Shown here: positions 9,312 through 18,231 of the stretch, in pieces
Position numbering within the stretch: the stretch's first letter is position 1
How the letters are laid out: every line of letters starts with the position of its first letter
DNA from: Blastopirellula retiformator
Lineage (GTDB): Bacteria; Planctomycetota; Planctomycetia; Pirellulales; Pirellulaceae
Direction of reading: 5' to 3'
DNA length: 64,000 nt
Assembly: GCF_007859755.1 (NCBI RefSeq)
Contig: NZ_SJPF01000006.1
Location: 62,010-126,009, forward strand
The notes under the pieces: model-generated
What the model was told of the DNA's origin: nothing
Seen by the model: only the letters and a program-made list of their open reading frames with translations
Databases searched by the model: none
Translations under genes and position numbers: made by a program

Positions 9312-9779
9312 ATGGAGCTATCGACGACTGACTTCACTTCTAGCGATTTCATGGCGACGCCGCTCCGGGTCAATCTGAGCGAGCACGAACATGAGGTCCG
9401 CGTGCAGATCCGTTCCATCATTGGAGCCACGAGCAAGAATGCCCGGCTGGCGTACGCGGACCGGCGTCGCGATCAGCGATATCCCTTTCCACATTTGCTG
9501 TACGTCACGCCGGTCGATCGCTCGGGCAAGCCGCTCGTCGAAGAGACCGTGGTGGTGGTTGGCAAAACGCTGACCGAGCGCGGCATGGACTTTTACCACC
9601 AACAGCCGATTACGCATCGCCGCGTCATCGTCACGATCGAGACTCAGGCAGGCTACGTCGCCAGTTTGCTGATGGATCTCACCTGGTGCCGCTACACGAA
9701 ACAAGGTTGGTACGACAACGGAGGACGATTCCTCAACACGGTCCTCTCCCCTTTTCCCGAGGGATACTCCCAGATTTAA
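9312..9779 (+). CDS. PilZ-like domain protein
   Basis: 155 aa, no signal peptide or membrane segment. Residues about 50-60 carry RRRDQRYPF, resembling the RxxxR half of the PilZ cyclic-di-GMP motif. The second half, normally D/NxSxxG, would correspond to TLTERGMDF near residue 90 and is degenerate. A conserved tail (LLMDLTWCRYTKQGWYDNGGRF) fits small planctomycete PilZ-related proteins. Cyclic-di-GMP binding is therefore uncertain. An internal ATG (MATPLRVN) is an alternative start. It is transcribed alone and converges on the LRR gene across a shared terminator. Confidence 0.65.
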   Translation: MELSTTDFTSSDFMATPLRVNLSEHEHEVRVQIRSIIGATSKNARLAYADRRRDQRYPFPHLLYVTPVDRSGKPLVEETVVVVGKTLTERGMDFYHQQPITHRRVIVTIETQAGYVASLLMDLTWCRYTKQGWYDNGGRFLNTVLSPFPEGYSQI

Positions 9780-9806
9780 CCGGCGATGTATGTCGCAACC
9801 TACGAA

Positions 9807-9847
9807 AAAGAAGAGCGAGCGTCCCGCTGGGATCGCTCGCTCTTTCT
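9807..9847. terminator. Bidirectional intrinsic terminator
   Basis: A stem gagcgagcg/cgctcgctc with A-rich sequence on the left and TTTCTT on the right lies between the convergent PilZ-like gene and LRR gene. It can serve both strands. Confidence 0.8.
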
Positions 9848-9877
9848 TGTTGGTCAAAGCGGATGTGACGCAGGCGA

Positions 9878-11179
9878 TTAGCCTTCCTTCACTTCCAGCC
9901 CGGGGATCGCTTTCTTCAACTCTTCGACTCCCTTGTGGTCGATCTGCGCGAAGGCTATCGAGAGCTTCTTCAGGTTCTTCAGGTTTTTCAGGTACTGAAC
10001 CGACTCGTTGGTGATATCACCGTTGCTGTTGATCGACAGCTCTTCGAGATTCTCCAGACCGGCCAGGTGCGCCATCGCATCGTCGCCCAAGCCTTGATCG
10101 TCCAGGTTCAGCTTCTTCAAGGTCTTCATGTCCTTGATCTGCTCCAGACCATCCGCGGTCACGCGGGTGAACCATAGATTCAACGATTCCAGGGCCGGCA
10201 ACTTGGCGATATGCTCCATCCCGTCGTCGCCGAACGAGGTTTCGCTCAGGTCTAGCGACTTCAGCTTTTTCAACCCGGTCAGGTTGGCGATGCCCGGGCC
10301 TTCGATCGCCGTCTCTCGCAGCATCAAATGCTCCAGATCGGCCATGTCCTTCAGGTGAACCAAGCCTTCGTCGGTGATCAGCGCCCGGTAGAGTTCCAGC
10401 TTCTTCAGCTTGGCCAGCGGGGCGAGATGCTTGGCGCCTTCGTCGGTCATCGCGGTGCCGTTGGTCTCAAGCGTTTCAAGTTCGGTCATGTGCGAAATCG
10501 CCTCGAACCCGGCGTCGGTAATGTCCGTACCGCGCAGATTGAGGAACTTCATTTTGCTCAAGCCGGCCAGCTCTTTCAGGCCGGCGTCGCTGATTCGGGC
10601 GCCTTCCAACCGCAGGACCTGCAGGTTCTTCATCTTGGCGACCGTCGGCATCCCTACGTCATTGACCGCATCGTAACGCAGGTCGAGATACCGCAGCTTC
10701 GGCAGCGCCAACATCGATTCCAACGATTTGTTGGTGATGTTGGTGCGACGCAGTTGCAACACCGACAGCTCCGGCAGGGTCGCCAGCTTTGCGACCGCTT
10801 CGTCGGTGATCACCGTGTTGGCGGCGCTAAAGTCGCGCAGATCTTTCATCTGCGTGACGTTCTCAATGATCGTCTTGTCGTGAACGTCGGCGCCGTACAG
10901 CTTGAGCACCTTTACGTGCTTTAGCTTGCCGAGCGGGGCTAGTTGCTCGTCGCTAAACGACAAGGCCGACATGTCGGCGACCGTCACCACGCCCCGGTCA
11001 TCCTTGGTCAGGCGTCCCCCCAGTTCTTCGAGCGCCGCGACCGCTTCGGCGTCATCCGGCTCCACTTTCTCTGGCTCGACTTGGGCGGCGCCCCCCCCAG
11101 CATCGGGCGTCGACTTGGACGGACAACCAGTCGAAAAAACCAACAATCCAACGGCAAGCCAAACAGGCAAGAATCGCAT
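9878..11179 (-). CDS. Leucine-rich-repeat lipoprotein
   Basis: 433 aa. Residues 1-19 are a lipoprotein-type leader (LLVFSTGC), although Ser at -3 is a weak lipobox. A low-complexity linker is followed by about thirteen LRRs from residue 75 to the end, each of the form LxxLxLxxTxITDxGLxxL, close to the bacterial GALA/RNI-like type. The protein is likely anchored on the periplasmic or outer side and used for protein binding. GAGGAT lies about 12 nt before the ATG. The gene stands alone between a shared terminator and a divergent PQQ-propeller gene. Its partner is unknown. Confidence 0.85.
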   Translation of the reverse strand: MRFLPVWLAVGLLVFSTGCPSKSTPDAGGGAAQVEPEKVEPDDAEAVAALEELGGRLTKDDRGVVTVADMSALSFSDEQLAPLGKLKHVKVLKLYGADVHDKTIIENVTQMKDLRDFSAANTVITDEAVAKLATLPELSVLQLRRTNITNKSLESMLALPKLRYLDLRYDAVNDVGMPTVAKMKNLQVLRLEGARISDAGLKELAGLSKMKFLNLRGTDITDAGFEAISHMTELETLETNGTAMTDEGAKHLAPLAKLKKLELYRALITDEGLVHLKDMADLEHLMLRETAIEGPGIANLTGLKKLKSLDLSETSFGDDGMEHIAKLPALESLNLWFTRVTADGLEQIKDMKTLKKLNLDDQGLGDDAMAHLAGLENLEELSINSNGDITNESVQYLKNLKNLKKLSIAFAQIDHKGVEELKKAIPGLEVKEG

Positions 11180-11458
11180 TAGGCGGGCATCCTCTGTATC
11201 GAAGTAGGGGGAACGTAGCGCGAGGCAAAACGTCCTATTTTACGGAAAAACGCCTGCTCTCGCAACGAGCGTACCGGCGGCCGCCAATAGGCGAGAATCA
11301 ATCTCGGACGATGAAGAAAACGCAAAAAGTCTCAATTACCGTTTCAATTGGTAAGTTTGCTGTGACTTCTTCACCGCCAGCGACATCCAACGACAAGGTA
11401 TACTCAGGCTGCGCTGCCATCTCCCCCGCGTTTCTTACTAGGAATCAGGAAATCGCCC

Positions 11459-12778
11459 ATGATTCGGTCCGCTTCGTTGTTGCTATTGGCACTGATCACC
11501 GTCCCCGTTTCCGCCGCTGATTGGCCCCAATGGCTTGGTCCGCAGCGAGACAGCATCTGGCGCGAGAGCGGCGTCGTCGACAAATTCCCGCCATCGGGCG
11601 CTAAGATCAAATGGCGCGTGCCGGTCAGCTATGGCTACTCGGGCCCGGCGGTGTCGGATGGCCACGTTTTCGTCACCGACTATGTCAAGCAATCAGGCGA
11701 TATCACCAACAATCCTGGGGGCCCCGATGTGCTGACCGGGGTAGAGCGGGTCCACTGCTTGGACGTCGCCACCGGCAAAGAAATTTGGAAATACGAGTAT
11801 CCCCGCAATTACCGCATCAGCTATGGCGCTGGTCCGCGGGCAACTCCGACCGTCGATGGCGACAAAGTCTACACGCTGGGCGCCGAGGGAGACCTGATCT
11901 GCTTTAACGCCGCCAATGGCGAGGTCGTCTGGAAAAAGCTGCTGACGAAAGAATTTAAGTGCGACGCCCCATTCTGGGGTTATTCCTCCTCTCCGCTGAT
12001 CGATGGCGATACCCTGTATTGCTTGGTCGGGGGCGAAGGCTCGATCGCAGTGGCGTTCGATAAGAACACCGGCAAAGAGTTGTGGCGAGCCCTCTCGTCC
12101 ACTTCGCAAGGCTATTGCCCGCCGACGATGATCGAGTTCGGCGGCCAAAAACAATTGCTGATCTGGCATCCGCTGGCCCTTTGCAGTTTGAACCCCAAGA
12201 CGGGCGACGTTTACTGGTCGGTACAGTTGGAACCCTCCTATGCCATGTCGATTTCGCCCCCCCGCCAACAAGGCGACCTGATCTTCGCCGGCGGCTATAC
12301 CGACGCTAGCGTTCTGCTGAAGTTGACCGATGGTCCTGGCGCCGAGGTCCTGTGGCGCGGTAGCGGCAAAACGTCGATCGCCACCGCCAATGCTCCGCCG
12401 ATCATGAGCGGCAAGACGATTTATGGCGTCGACGGCGTCAGCGGTCAGCTGATGGCCGCCAAGGTTGAAGATGGCGAGCGTCTGTGGGAAACGCAGAAAC
12501 CGACCTCGCCCGAGCGTCGCCCCAAGCATGCGACCGCCTTTTTGGTGAAACTGGGTGAGTCGGGCGATCGCTATATCCTGGCGAGCGAAACAGGCGATTT
12601 GATCTTTGCCGACCTCACGCCGGAAGGGTACGACGAGATCAACCGCGCCCACATCCTGGAGCCGACCAACGACGCGTTTGGTCGTCCGGTCGTCTGGTCG
12701 CATCCGGCGTATGCCAACAAATCGGCCTATCTCCGGAATGATAAAGAGCTTGTCTGCGTCGACCTGGCGGCCGAATAG
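11459..12778 (+). CDS. Secreted PQQ-like beta-propeller protein
   Basis: 439 aa. A signal peptide (MIRSASLLLLALITVPVSA) precedes WPQWLGPQRD, the usual opening of this planctomycete family. At least five PQQ/BamB-like repeats follow: CLDVATGKEIWKYE, CFNAANGEVVWKK, AFDKNTGKELWRA, SLNPKTGDVYWSV and AKVEDGERLWETQ. Such propellers are structural or substrate-binding; true PQQ-enzyme active-site residues are not evident. Probably periplasmic. AGGAA lies upstream of the ATG. It is followed by a strong hairpin, so it is probably transcribed alone. Function unknown. Confidence 0.85.
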   Translation: MIRSASLLLLALITVPVSAADWPQWLGPQRDSIWRESGVVDKFPPSGAKIKWRVPVSYGYSGPAVSDGHVFVTDYVKQSGDITNNPGGPDVLTGVERVHCLDVATGKEIWKYEYPRNYRISYGAGPRATPTVDGDKVYTLGAEGDLICFNAANGEVVWKKLLTKEFKCDAPFWGYSSSPLIDGDTLYCLVGGEGSIAVAFDKNTGKELWRALSSTSQGYCPPTMIEFGGQKQLLIWHPLALCSLNPKTGDVYWSVQLEPSYAMSISPPRQQGDLIFAGGYTDASVLLKLTDGPGAEVLWRGSGKTSIATANAPPIMSGKTIYGVDGVSGQLMAAKVEDGERLWETQKPTSPERRPKHATAFLVKLGESGDRYILASETGDLIFADLTPEGYDEINRAHILEPTNDAFGRPVVWSHPAYANKSAYLRNDKELVCVDLAAE

Positions 12779-12819
12779 CCATCGTAGCCGCGCGAACCGC
12801 TCCCCAGATTGATCCCTCT

Positions 12820-12865
12820 AATGCCCCTGGCGGAAACTCGTTTCCGGCGGGGGCATTCCATTTTT
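12820..12865 (+). terminator. Intrinsic terminator after the PQQ-propeller gene
   Basis: Stem aatgcccc/ggggcatt with an inner ggaaa/tttcc pairing, followed by ccattttt. It lies about 40 nt past the stop codon. Confidence 0.75.
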
Positions 12866-12952
12866 GGCCCGTCTAGGAGAAAATCGCCTGTTTGCCTGGG
12901 AGCTTTGCTCCCAAGTTGTTCGATCGCTTGACTTTAAACCGAATACTGCGAC

Positions 12953-15900
12953 ATGTTTCCTGAAAACCAACAAAACGTGCAATTCCCGCAACTGGAAGCC
13001 GAAGTTCTGGATTTCTGGAAGTCGCAGAAGATTTACGAAAAATCGCTCGCTGCGCGGCGTGAAGGGCCCAAGTTCGTTTTCTACGAAGGCCCTCCCACGG
13101 CCAACGGCATGCCGCACCCGGGCCACTGCCTGACCCGCGCGATCAAAGACGTCTTCCCGCGATACCGCACCATGCGGGGCTACTACTGCGAACGAAAAGC
13201 TGGCTGGGACACCCACGGCTTGCCGGTCGAAGTCGAAGTCTGCAAAGAGATGGGGATCCACTCGAAGGAAGAGATTGAAAACTTCGGAGTCGAGCCCTTC
13301 ATCCACAAGTGCCAGGCCAGCGTCTGGCGCTACATGCAAGAGTGGGAACGCCTGACCGAGCGGCTCGGCTTCTGGCTGAAGCTGGACGAAGCGTACGTCA
13401 CCTATCACCAGAGCTACGTCGAAAGCGTCTGGTGGGCGCTGAAGAACTTCTACGATCGCGGGCTCCTCTACCAAGGGCACAAGATCGTCTGGTGGTGGGC
13501 GCAAGGTGGTACGGCCCTTTCCAGTGGTGAAGTCGGACAAGGCTATCGCGAAGTCGCCGACCCCAGCGTTTACGTTCGCTTTCCGCTGGTCGACGATCCC
13601 AAGACCGCGCTGTTGGTTTGGACGACGACCCCCTGGACGTTGCCCAGCAACCAGTTCGCCGCGGTTCACCCAGAGCTGGACTACTCCACCGTCGAAGACG
13701 AAGAGTCGGGCGAGCACCTGATCTTGGCGACCGCGTTGGTCGAGCCGCTGGCTGCCAAGACCAAGAAGACCTGGAAGACCGTCGCCACCTGCAAAGGCGC
13801 CGATCTGCTTGGCAAGCGTTACCTGCCGCCGTTCGACTACTACTACAAGACGCTGGGCGACGCCCAAGGGACGCTGGCCGACGGCAAGACGAAGCAGCAC
13901 TTGGCTTGGCGCGTCGTCGCCGCCGACTTCGTCACCACCGACAGTGGTACCGGCGTCGTGCATCAAGCGCCCGCCTTTGGTGAAGTCGACTACGAAGTCT
14001 TGCGTGACGAAGCGGAGCGTTTTGTCGCCGGCGAAGGGCCCGAGTTGATCTGCGCGGTCGGTCCTAACGGCAAGTTCACCGACGAGGCGCCCGACTACAA
14101 GGGACGCTGGGTCAAAGAAGCGGACAAAGACATCGCCCACGAATTGAAGGCGAAAGGCCGCTTGTTCCTGCTCGATCAGTATCTGCACGACTACCCGTTC
14201 TGCTGGCGGGCCGAAGAAGATCCGCTGATCCAATATCCGCGCAAGAGCTGGTTCGTTCGCACCACGCAGTTCAAAGACGAAATGCTGGCGAACAACAAGC
14301 AGATCAACTGGATGCCCGAGCACATCCGCGACGGGCGATTCGGCAACTTCTTGGAATCGAACGTCGACTGGGCCTTGTCGCGCGAACGCTACTGGGGCAC
14401 GCCGCTGCCGATCTGGGTTTGCGAAGAAACAGGCGAAATGGAAGCGATCGGCAACTATGCCGAACTGGAAGCGAAGCCGGGCGCGACCGGCTTTGAAGTC
14501 TGGGAAGCGGCCAAGAAAAAAAATCCCGATCTGGTCGAAGCCCTGAAGATCCACAAACCGTACATCGACGAAATCACCTACGATTCCCCCTTCGCGAAAG
14601 GCGCCAAAATGCGCCGCGTCAGCGAAGTTATCGACTGCTGGTTCGACTCTGGCGCGATGCCGTTTGCGCAGTGGGGCTATCCGTACAAGAACGAAGATCG
14701 CTTTGCGGAGCAGTTCCCGGCTGACTTCATCAGCGAGGCGATCGACCAGACCCGCGGTTGGTTCTACAGCCAAACGGCGATCAGCACGCTGCTGTTCGGA
14801 CAAGGTGGCGACGGGCAAACGGTCCAGCACGACTATCCTCATCCGTTTAAGAACTGCATCGTCCTCGGACTGATGCTGGGCGAAGACGGCAAGAAGATGT
14901 CGAAGAGCAAGAAGAACTATCGCGAGCCGAACGAGATCTTCGACAAGTACGGCGCCGACGCGTTGCGCTGGTACCTGTTCGCCAATCAGCCTCCCTGGAC
15001 GTCGATCCGCTACAACGAGCAGTCAATCAAAGACAGCATCCCCGAGTTCCTATTGCGGCTCTGGAACGTCTACAGCTTCTTCACGATCTACGCCAACATC
15101 GACGGCTTTGAGCCGGAGACGGCGGTCAGCGGCGAAGCGGGGCAATTGTCGGCGGCCGATTTGGCCAGCGGTAAAGGCTATCGTCCCTATGCCGAGCGAA
15201 GCGAACTGGACCGCTGGGTCTTGAGCGAACTGAACAAGGCGGTCGCCACCGTAACCGACCGCATGGACGCCTACGACAACTATGCCGCTTGCGGAGCGCT
15301 CATCGAATTTGTCGACGCGCTGAGCAACTGGTACGTTCGTCGCAGCCGCGATCGCTTCTGGAGCGGCGATAAACAATCGCCTGAGAAGCTGGACGCGTAC
15401 TGGACGCTGTACGAATGTTTGATCACCACCTGCAAGCTGATTGCTCCGTTCACGCCGTTTTTGGCGGAAGGACTGTGGCGCAGCCTGGCCGGCGTCTTCG
15501 GCAAGCGGGCGATCGAAAGCGTCCACCTGTGCGACTTCCCGGCGGTGGACGACAAGGCGATCGACGAGCAATTGTCGACCCGCATGAACCTGATCCGCGA
15601 AATCTCGTCGCTTGGTCGCAAGGCCCGCATGGACGAGAAGCTGAAGGTTCGACAGCCGCTGTCGCTGGTCGAAGTGGTGCTGGCCGACGCGACGCATCAG
15701 CCGTGGCTCGAGTCCCACGGCGGTTTGATCTGCGAAGAGTTGAATGTCAAGGAAGTCCGCTTCACGCAGGAAGGGCAAGAGTACATCGACTACCAGGTTC
15801 AGCCGAATTTCAAGCGGCTCGGCCCGAAGATCGGCAAGCTGCTTCCCCAAGTCAAGGCGGCCCTGGGCAAAGCTGATGGCGGCGAACTGTTGTCGCAGCT

Positions 15901-16318
15901 CGATAGCAGCGGCAAGATCACGCTGGAAGTTGGCGATCAGTCGATTGAACTCGACGGTGAGGACATCCAGGTTCGCCTGCAAGCGAAGCCAGGCTGGGCC
16001 GCCGCGCAAGGGAAGATGTGCGTTGTCGTGCTCAACAAAGAGCTGACGCCGGAATTGCTTCGCGAAGGTTACTGCAAAGACCTGGTTCGCTTGATCCAGG
16101 ATCAGCGGAAAGAGCTCGACCTGGCCTACACCGATCGCATTGAGATCGGCGTCGTGACCGAAGCGGAAGAGCTGCAGGAAGCGCTGACCGAGAACGGCGA
16201 TTACATCACCGGCGAAACGCTCGGTAACAGCCTCAACGCGAAGGCGTTGGCCGAAGTTGATCCGATCGAATGCGAAATCGGCGACTTCCCCGCCAAGCTG
16301 TACGTCAAGAAAGCGTAG
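12953..16318 (+). CDS. ileS: Isoleucyl-tRNA synthetase, type 2 (eukaryote/archaea-like)
   Basis: 1121 aa, longer than the roughly 930-940 aa of type 1 enzymes and typical of type 2. Class I signatures are present: HPGH at residues 55-58 and KMSKS at 648-652. The editing (CP1) domain holds [11 protein letters not shown] and [17 protein letters not shown]. The C-terminal anticodon-binding region includes [16 protein letters not shown]. Type 2 enzymes are known as the mupirocin-insensitive branch. Oddly, the usual zinc-cysteine pairs are missing: the segment [11 protein letters not shown] near 180 has no CxxC, and WVCEETGE near 487 keeps one Cys only. It is followed after 3 nt by purN. Confidence 0.96.
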   Translation: MFPENQQNVQFPQLEAEVLDFWKSQKIYEKSLAARREGPKFVFYEGPPTANGMPHPGHCLTRAIKDVFPRYRTMRGYYCERKAGWDTHGLPVEVEVCKEMGIHSKEEIENFGVEPFIHKCQASVWRYMQEWERLTERLGFWLKLDEAYVTYHQSYVESVWWALKNFYDRGLLYQGHKIVWWWAQGGTALSSGEVGQGYREVADPSVYVRFPLVDDPKTALLVWTTTPWTLPSNQFAAVHPELDYSTVEDEESGEHLILATALVEPLAAKTKKTWKTVATCKGADLLGKRYLPPFDYYYKTLGDAQGTLADGKTKQHLAWRVVAADFVTTDSGTGVVHQAPAFGEVDYEVLRDEAERFVAGEGPELICAVGPNGKFTDEAPDYKGRWVKEADKDIAHELKAKGRLFLLDQYLHDYPFCWRAEEDPLIQYPRKSWFVRTTQFKDEMLANNKQINWMPEHIRDGRFGNFLESNVDWALSRERYWGTPLPIWVCEETGEMEAIGNYAELEAKPGATGFEVWEAAKKKNPDLVEALKIHKPYIDEITYDSPFAKGAKMRRVSEVIDCWFDSGAMPFAQWGYPYKNEDRFAEQFPADFISEAIDQTRGWFYSQTAISTLLFGQGGDGQTVQHDYPHPFKNCIVLGLMLGEDGKKMSKSKKNYREPNEIFDKYGADALRWYLFANQPPWTSIRYNEQSIKDSIPEFLLRLWNVYSFFTIYANIDGFEPETAVSGEAGQLSAADLASGKGYRPYAERSELDRWVLSELNKAVATVTDRMDAYDNYAACGALIEFVDALSNWYVRRSRDRFWSGDKQSPEKLDAYWTLYECLITTCKLIAPFTPFLAEGLWRSLAGVFGKRAIESVHLCDFPAVDDKAIDEQLSTRMNLIREISSLGRKARMDEKLKVRQPLSLVEVVLADATHQPWLESHGGLICEELNVKEVRFTQEGQEYIDYQVQPNFKRLGPKIGKLLPQVKAALGKADGGELLSQLDSSGKITLEVGDQSIELDGEDIQVRLQAKPGWAAAQGKMCVVVLNKELTPELLREGYCKDLVRLIQDQRKELDLAYTDRIEIGVVTEAEELQEALTENGDYITGETLGNSLNAKALAEVDPIECEIGDFPAKLYVKKA

Positions 16319-16321
16319 CGC

Positions 16322-16954
16322 ATGAGCCACTCTGCCGACAACCCGCTGCGTGTGGCCGTCCTGATCTCAGGCGGCGGCACGACGCTGCGCAACCTGATCG
16401 AAAAGATCGCTACGGACAAGCTCTGGATCAAGATCGCCCTGGTCGTCGCTAGCACCGAAAAGGCGAAAGGCCAGCAGTACGCGATCGACGGAGACATCCC
16501 GATCTCGGTCGTCGATTGGAAGTCGTTCGATTCAACCGACGCGTTCAGCGAAGCGGTCTTTGGCGGTTGCCGCGCGGCCGGCGTCGACCTGGTCGTGATG
16601 GGCGGTTTCCTCAAGCATGTGCTGATCCCGGCGGACTTCGAGAACCGCGTCATCAACATCCACCCTTCGCTGATTCCCGCCTTCTGCGGCGAAGGATTCT
16701 ACGGCGCCCGCGTCCATCAGGCAGCGCTCGACTACGGGGTCAAACTAAGCGGCTGCACGATTCACCTGGTCGACAACCATTACGACAATGGCCCGGTCGT
16801 CGCCCAACAGTCCGTTCCGGTCTTGGCGGACGATGACGCTGACGCACTCGCCGCGCGGGTCTTTGCAGCCGAATGCGAACTCTATCCGCAAGTGCTGCAA
16901 TGGTTTGCCGAAGGCCGCGTGACGATTGACGGGCGAAAAGTCGCGGTGCGTTAG
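16322..16954 (+). CDS. purN: Phosphoribosylglycinamide formyltransferase (PurN-type)
   Basis: 210 aa. It transfers a formyl group from 10-formyl-THF to GAR in purine synthesis. The N-terminal loop is LISGGGTTLRNLI. The catalytic Asn and His sit in INIHPSLIPAF near 105-115, and the conserved Asp region is VDNHYDNGPVVAQ near 145-157. The start codon lies 3 nt after the ileS stop, so the two genes are probably co-transcribed. The GGG-T in place of the common GSG-S in the phosphate loop is a mild deviation. No other pur gene is adjacent. Confidence 0.9.
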   Translation: MSHSADNPLRVAVLISGGGTTLRNLIEKIATDKLWIKIALVVASTEKAKGQQYAIDGDIPISVVDWKSFDSTDAFSEAVFGGCRAAGVDLVVMGGFLKHVLIPADFENRVINIHPSLIPAFCGEGFYGARVHQAALDYGVKLSGCTIHLVDNHYDNGPVVAQQSVPVLADDDADALAARVFAAECELYPQVLQWFAEGRVTIDGRKVAVR

Positions 16955-16973
16955 GCATCTTCACTTTCGAATA

Positions 16974-17125
16974 GTAGCCCGAAGCGCGAGGGCTTGTTGA
17001 TTTAATCCAATTTTCCGAAATAGCAGCAGCCTTAGCGCCGCCCGACAAGTCGTAACGGCGCTTAATTGGTTGCAATTTTTGGGTTTGCGATTAAATCGAC
17101 AAGCCCGCGAGCGAGGGAAATGCGG
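16974..17125 (+). repeat. REP (family A) split by a mobile element
   Basis: The left half gtagcccgaagcgcga (16974-16989) and right half gcgagcgagggaaatgcgg (17107-17125) rebuild a REP identical to that at 32812-32842 once the 117-bp insert and one gcga copy are removed. Its hairpin has a CCC/GGG base, tandem G-A mismatches and a GCGA loop. Confidence 0.85.
16986..17110. mobile_element. 117-bp MITE-like element inserted in a REP
   Basis: The core (16990-17106) has 18-bp terminal inverted repeats (gggcttgttgatttaatc against gggcttgtcgatttaatc, one mismatch), and the direct repeat gcga flanks it on both sides. The interior holds an agcgccg/cggcgct hairpin and no reading frame. It is therefore non-autonomous. 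The responsible transposase is not in the window. Confidence 0.85.
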
Positions 17126-17212
17126 CCGCAAGTTGCTGTCGAATGTCGAAGCACGAACGACGAAACTATCTCAGTTCGTCATTCCGGTTTCGACATAGGT
17201 TATTTAGTCGAA

Positions 17213-17242
17213 CGCATTTCCCTCGCTCGCGCTTCGGGCTAC
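17213..17242 (-). repeat. REP (family A), inverted partner
   Basis: Reverse complement of gtagcccgaagcgcgagc... with the same GCGA-loop hairpin. Together with the split REP at 16974-17125 it forms an inverted pair (BIME-like) between purN and the thuA-like gene. The spacer contains aatgtcgaa/ttcgaca stretches seen beside other family A copies. Confidence 0.8.
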
Positions 17243-17250
17243 TATTGCGG

Positions 17251-18006
17251 CTAATCCCGCTTCTCAATCGGGCTCAACGACTCCGTCGGATTCCGACACT
17301 CGCCTAGATAGGTCGCCCCGCTCGGCTTCGCCCAGAGCGCCGCATTGGTCAGCACCTGCTGAATGTTGGCGTCGTAGTAGATCGGGTAGGTCTCATGCCC
17401 CGGGCGAAAGTAAAAGATCTTGCCGGCGCCGCGGGTGAAAGTGCAGCCGCTGCGAAAGACCTCGCCCCCCTCAAACCAACTGATGAAGATCACGTCGTCG
17501 GGCTGCGGGATATCGAAGTACTCGCCATACATCTCGGCATGCGGCAACTCAAAGTACTCGCCGCTTAGCCCGCTGGCGATCGGATGACCCGGCGCCGAAA
17601 TCCACAGCCGTTCTCGTTCGCCCGCTTCCCGCCAACGGAGCGAACAGCGAGTGCCGAGCAGCCGCTTAAAGATCTTCGAGTCATGCCCCGAGTGCAGCAC
17701 CACCAACCCCATTCCTTCCAGCACCCGCTGCTGCACCCGATCGACAATCTCATCCTGCACGTCGAGATGCTTGGCATGTCCCCACCAATAAAGCACATCG
17801 GTCGCGGCCAGCTTCTCGACGGTTAGTCCATGTTCTGGCTCGCCCAGCGTGGCGGTAGTCACCTCGGCGCCCGCGCCAAGTTTCTCGCGCAAGAACGTGG
17901 CGACCGCGTTGTGAATACCATCCGCGTAAAGCTTCCCAACATCCGGATTTTCCCGCTCGTGATGATATTCGTTCCAGATGCAAATCCGCAGCGGTGGGCT
18001 CGTCAT
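17251..18006 (-). CDS. ThuA-like trehalose-utilisation family protein
   Basis: 251 aa. The start is the ATG giving MTSPPLRI, with AAGGAG about 10 nt upstream. The glutamine-amidotransferase-like ThuA fold is indicated by [10 protein letters not shown] near 8-17, LYWWGHAKH near 72-80, [10 protein letters not shown] near 102-111 and [15 protein letters not shown] near 205-219. Family members are linked to sugar metabolism (trehalose, sucrose and glucosides); the biochemical reaction is poorly defined. It follows the XylR-like regulator on the same strand, with a REP pair between them, so sugar-dependent regulation is plausible. Confidence 0.85.
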   Translation of the reverse strand: MTSPPLRICIWNEYHHERENPDVGKLYADGIHNAVATFLREKLGAGAEVTTATLGEPEHGLTVEKLAATDVLYWWGHAKHLDVQDEIVDRVQQRVLEGMGLVVLHSGHDSKIFKRLLGTRCSLRWREAGERERLWISAPGHPIASGLSGEYFELPHAEMYGEYFDIPQPDDVIFISWFEGGEVFRSGCTFTRGAGKIFYFRPGHETYPIYYDANIQQVLTNAALWAKPSGATYLGECRNPTESLSPIEKRD

Positions 18007-18068
18007 AAGAATGCTCCTTCCAGGTTCCGACACACAAGAAAGAGTAACAAAGACAAGACGCCCAACAC

Positions 18069-18220
18069 TAGCCCGCTGCGTCAGCGAGGCAATGCGGCCG
18101 CAAGTGAATGACTAATGTCTAGATCCTGATGACTAATGAAGAGGGCGTTCTTCCAGCATTGGACATTAGGGCTTAGTCATTCGACATTTCCCTATCCATT
18201 CCCTCGCTGGCGGAGCGGAC
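18069..18220. repeat. Inverted pair of REP family A variants
   Basis: Left unit 18069-18097 (tagcccgctgcgtcagcgaggc...) and right unit 18196-18220 (ccattccctcgctggcggagcggac) are inverted copies of a related REP. Between them is gaatgactaatgtc and its inverted counterpart. The pair lies between the regulator and thuA-like genes. Confidence 0.65.
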
Positions 18221-18231
18221 GATTGTTGGGT

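Noticed and set aside
12818-14842. A 674-codon open frame on the reverse strand
   Set aside because: It lies opposite ileS, whose family and motifs are unmistakable. The reverse frame has biased composition and no recognisable domain, as expected for a GC-rich antisense shadow.
16974-18220. Possible CRISPR array because of repeated units
   Set aside because: The repeats are inverted, irregularly spaced and palindromic REPs, without regular spacers or cas genes.
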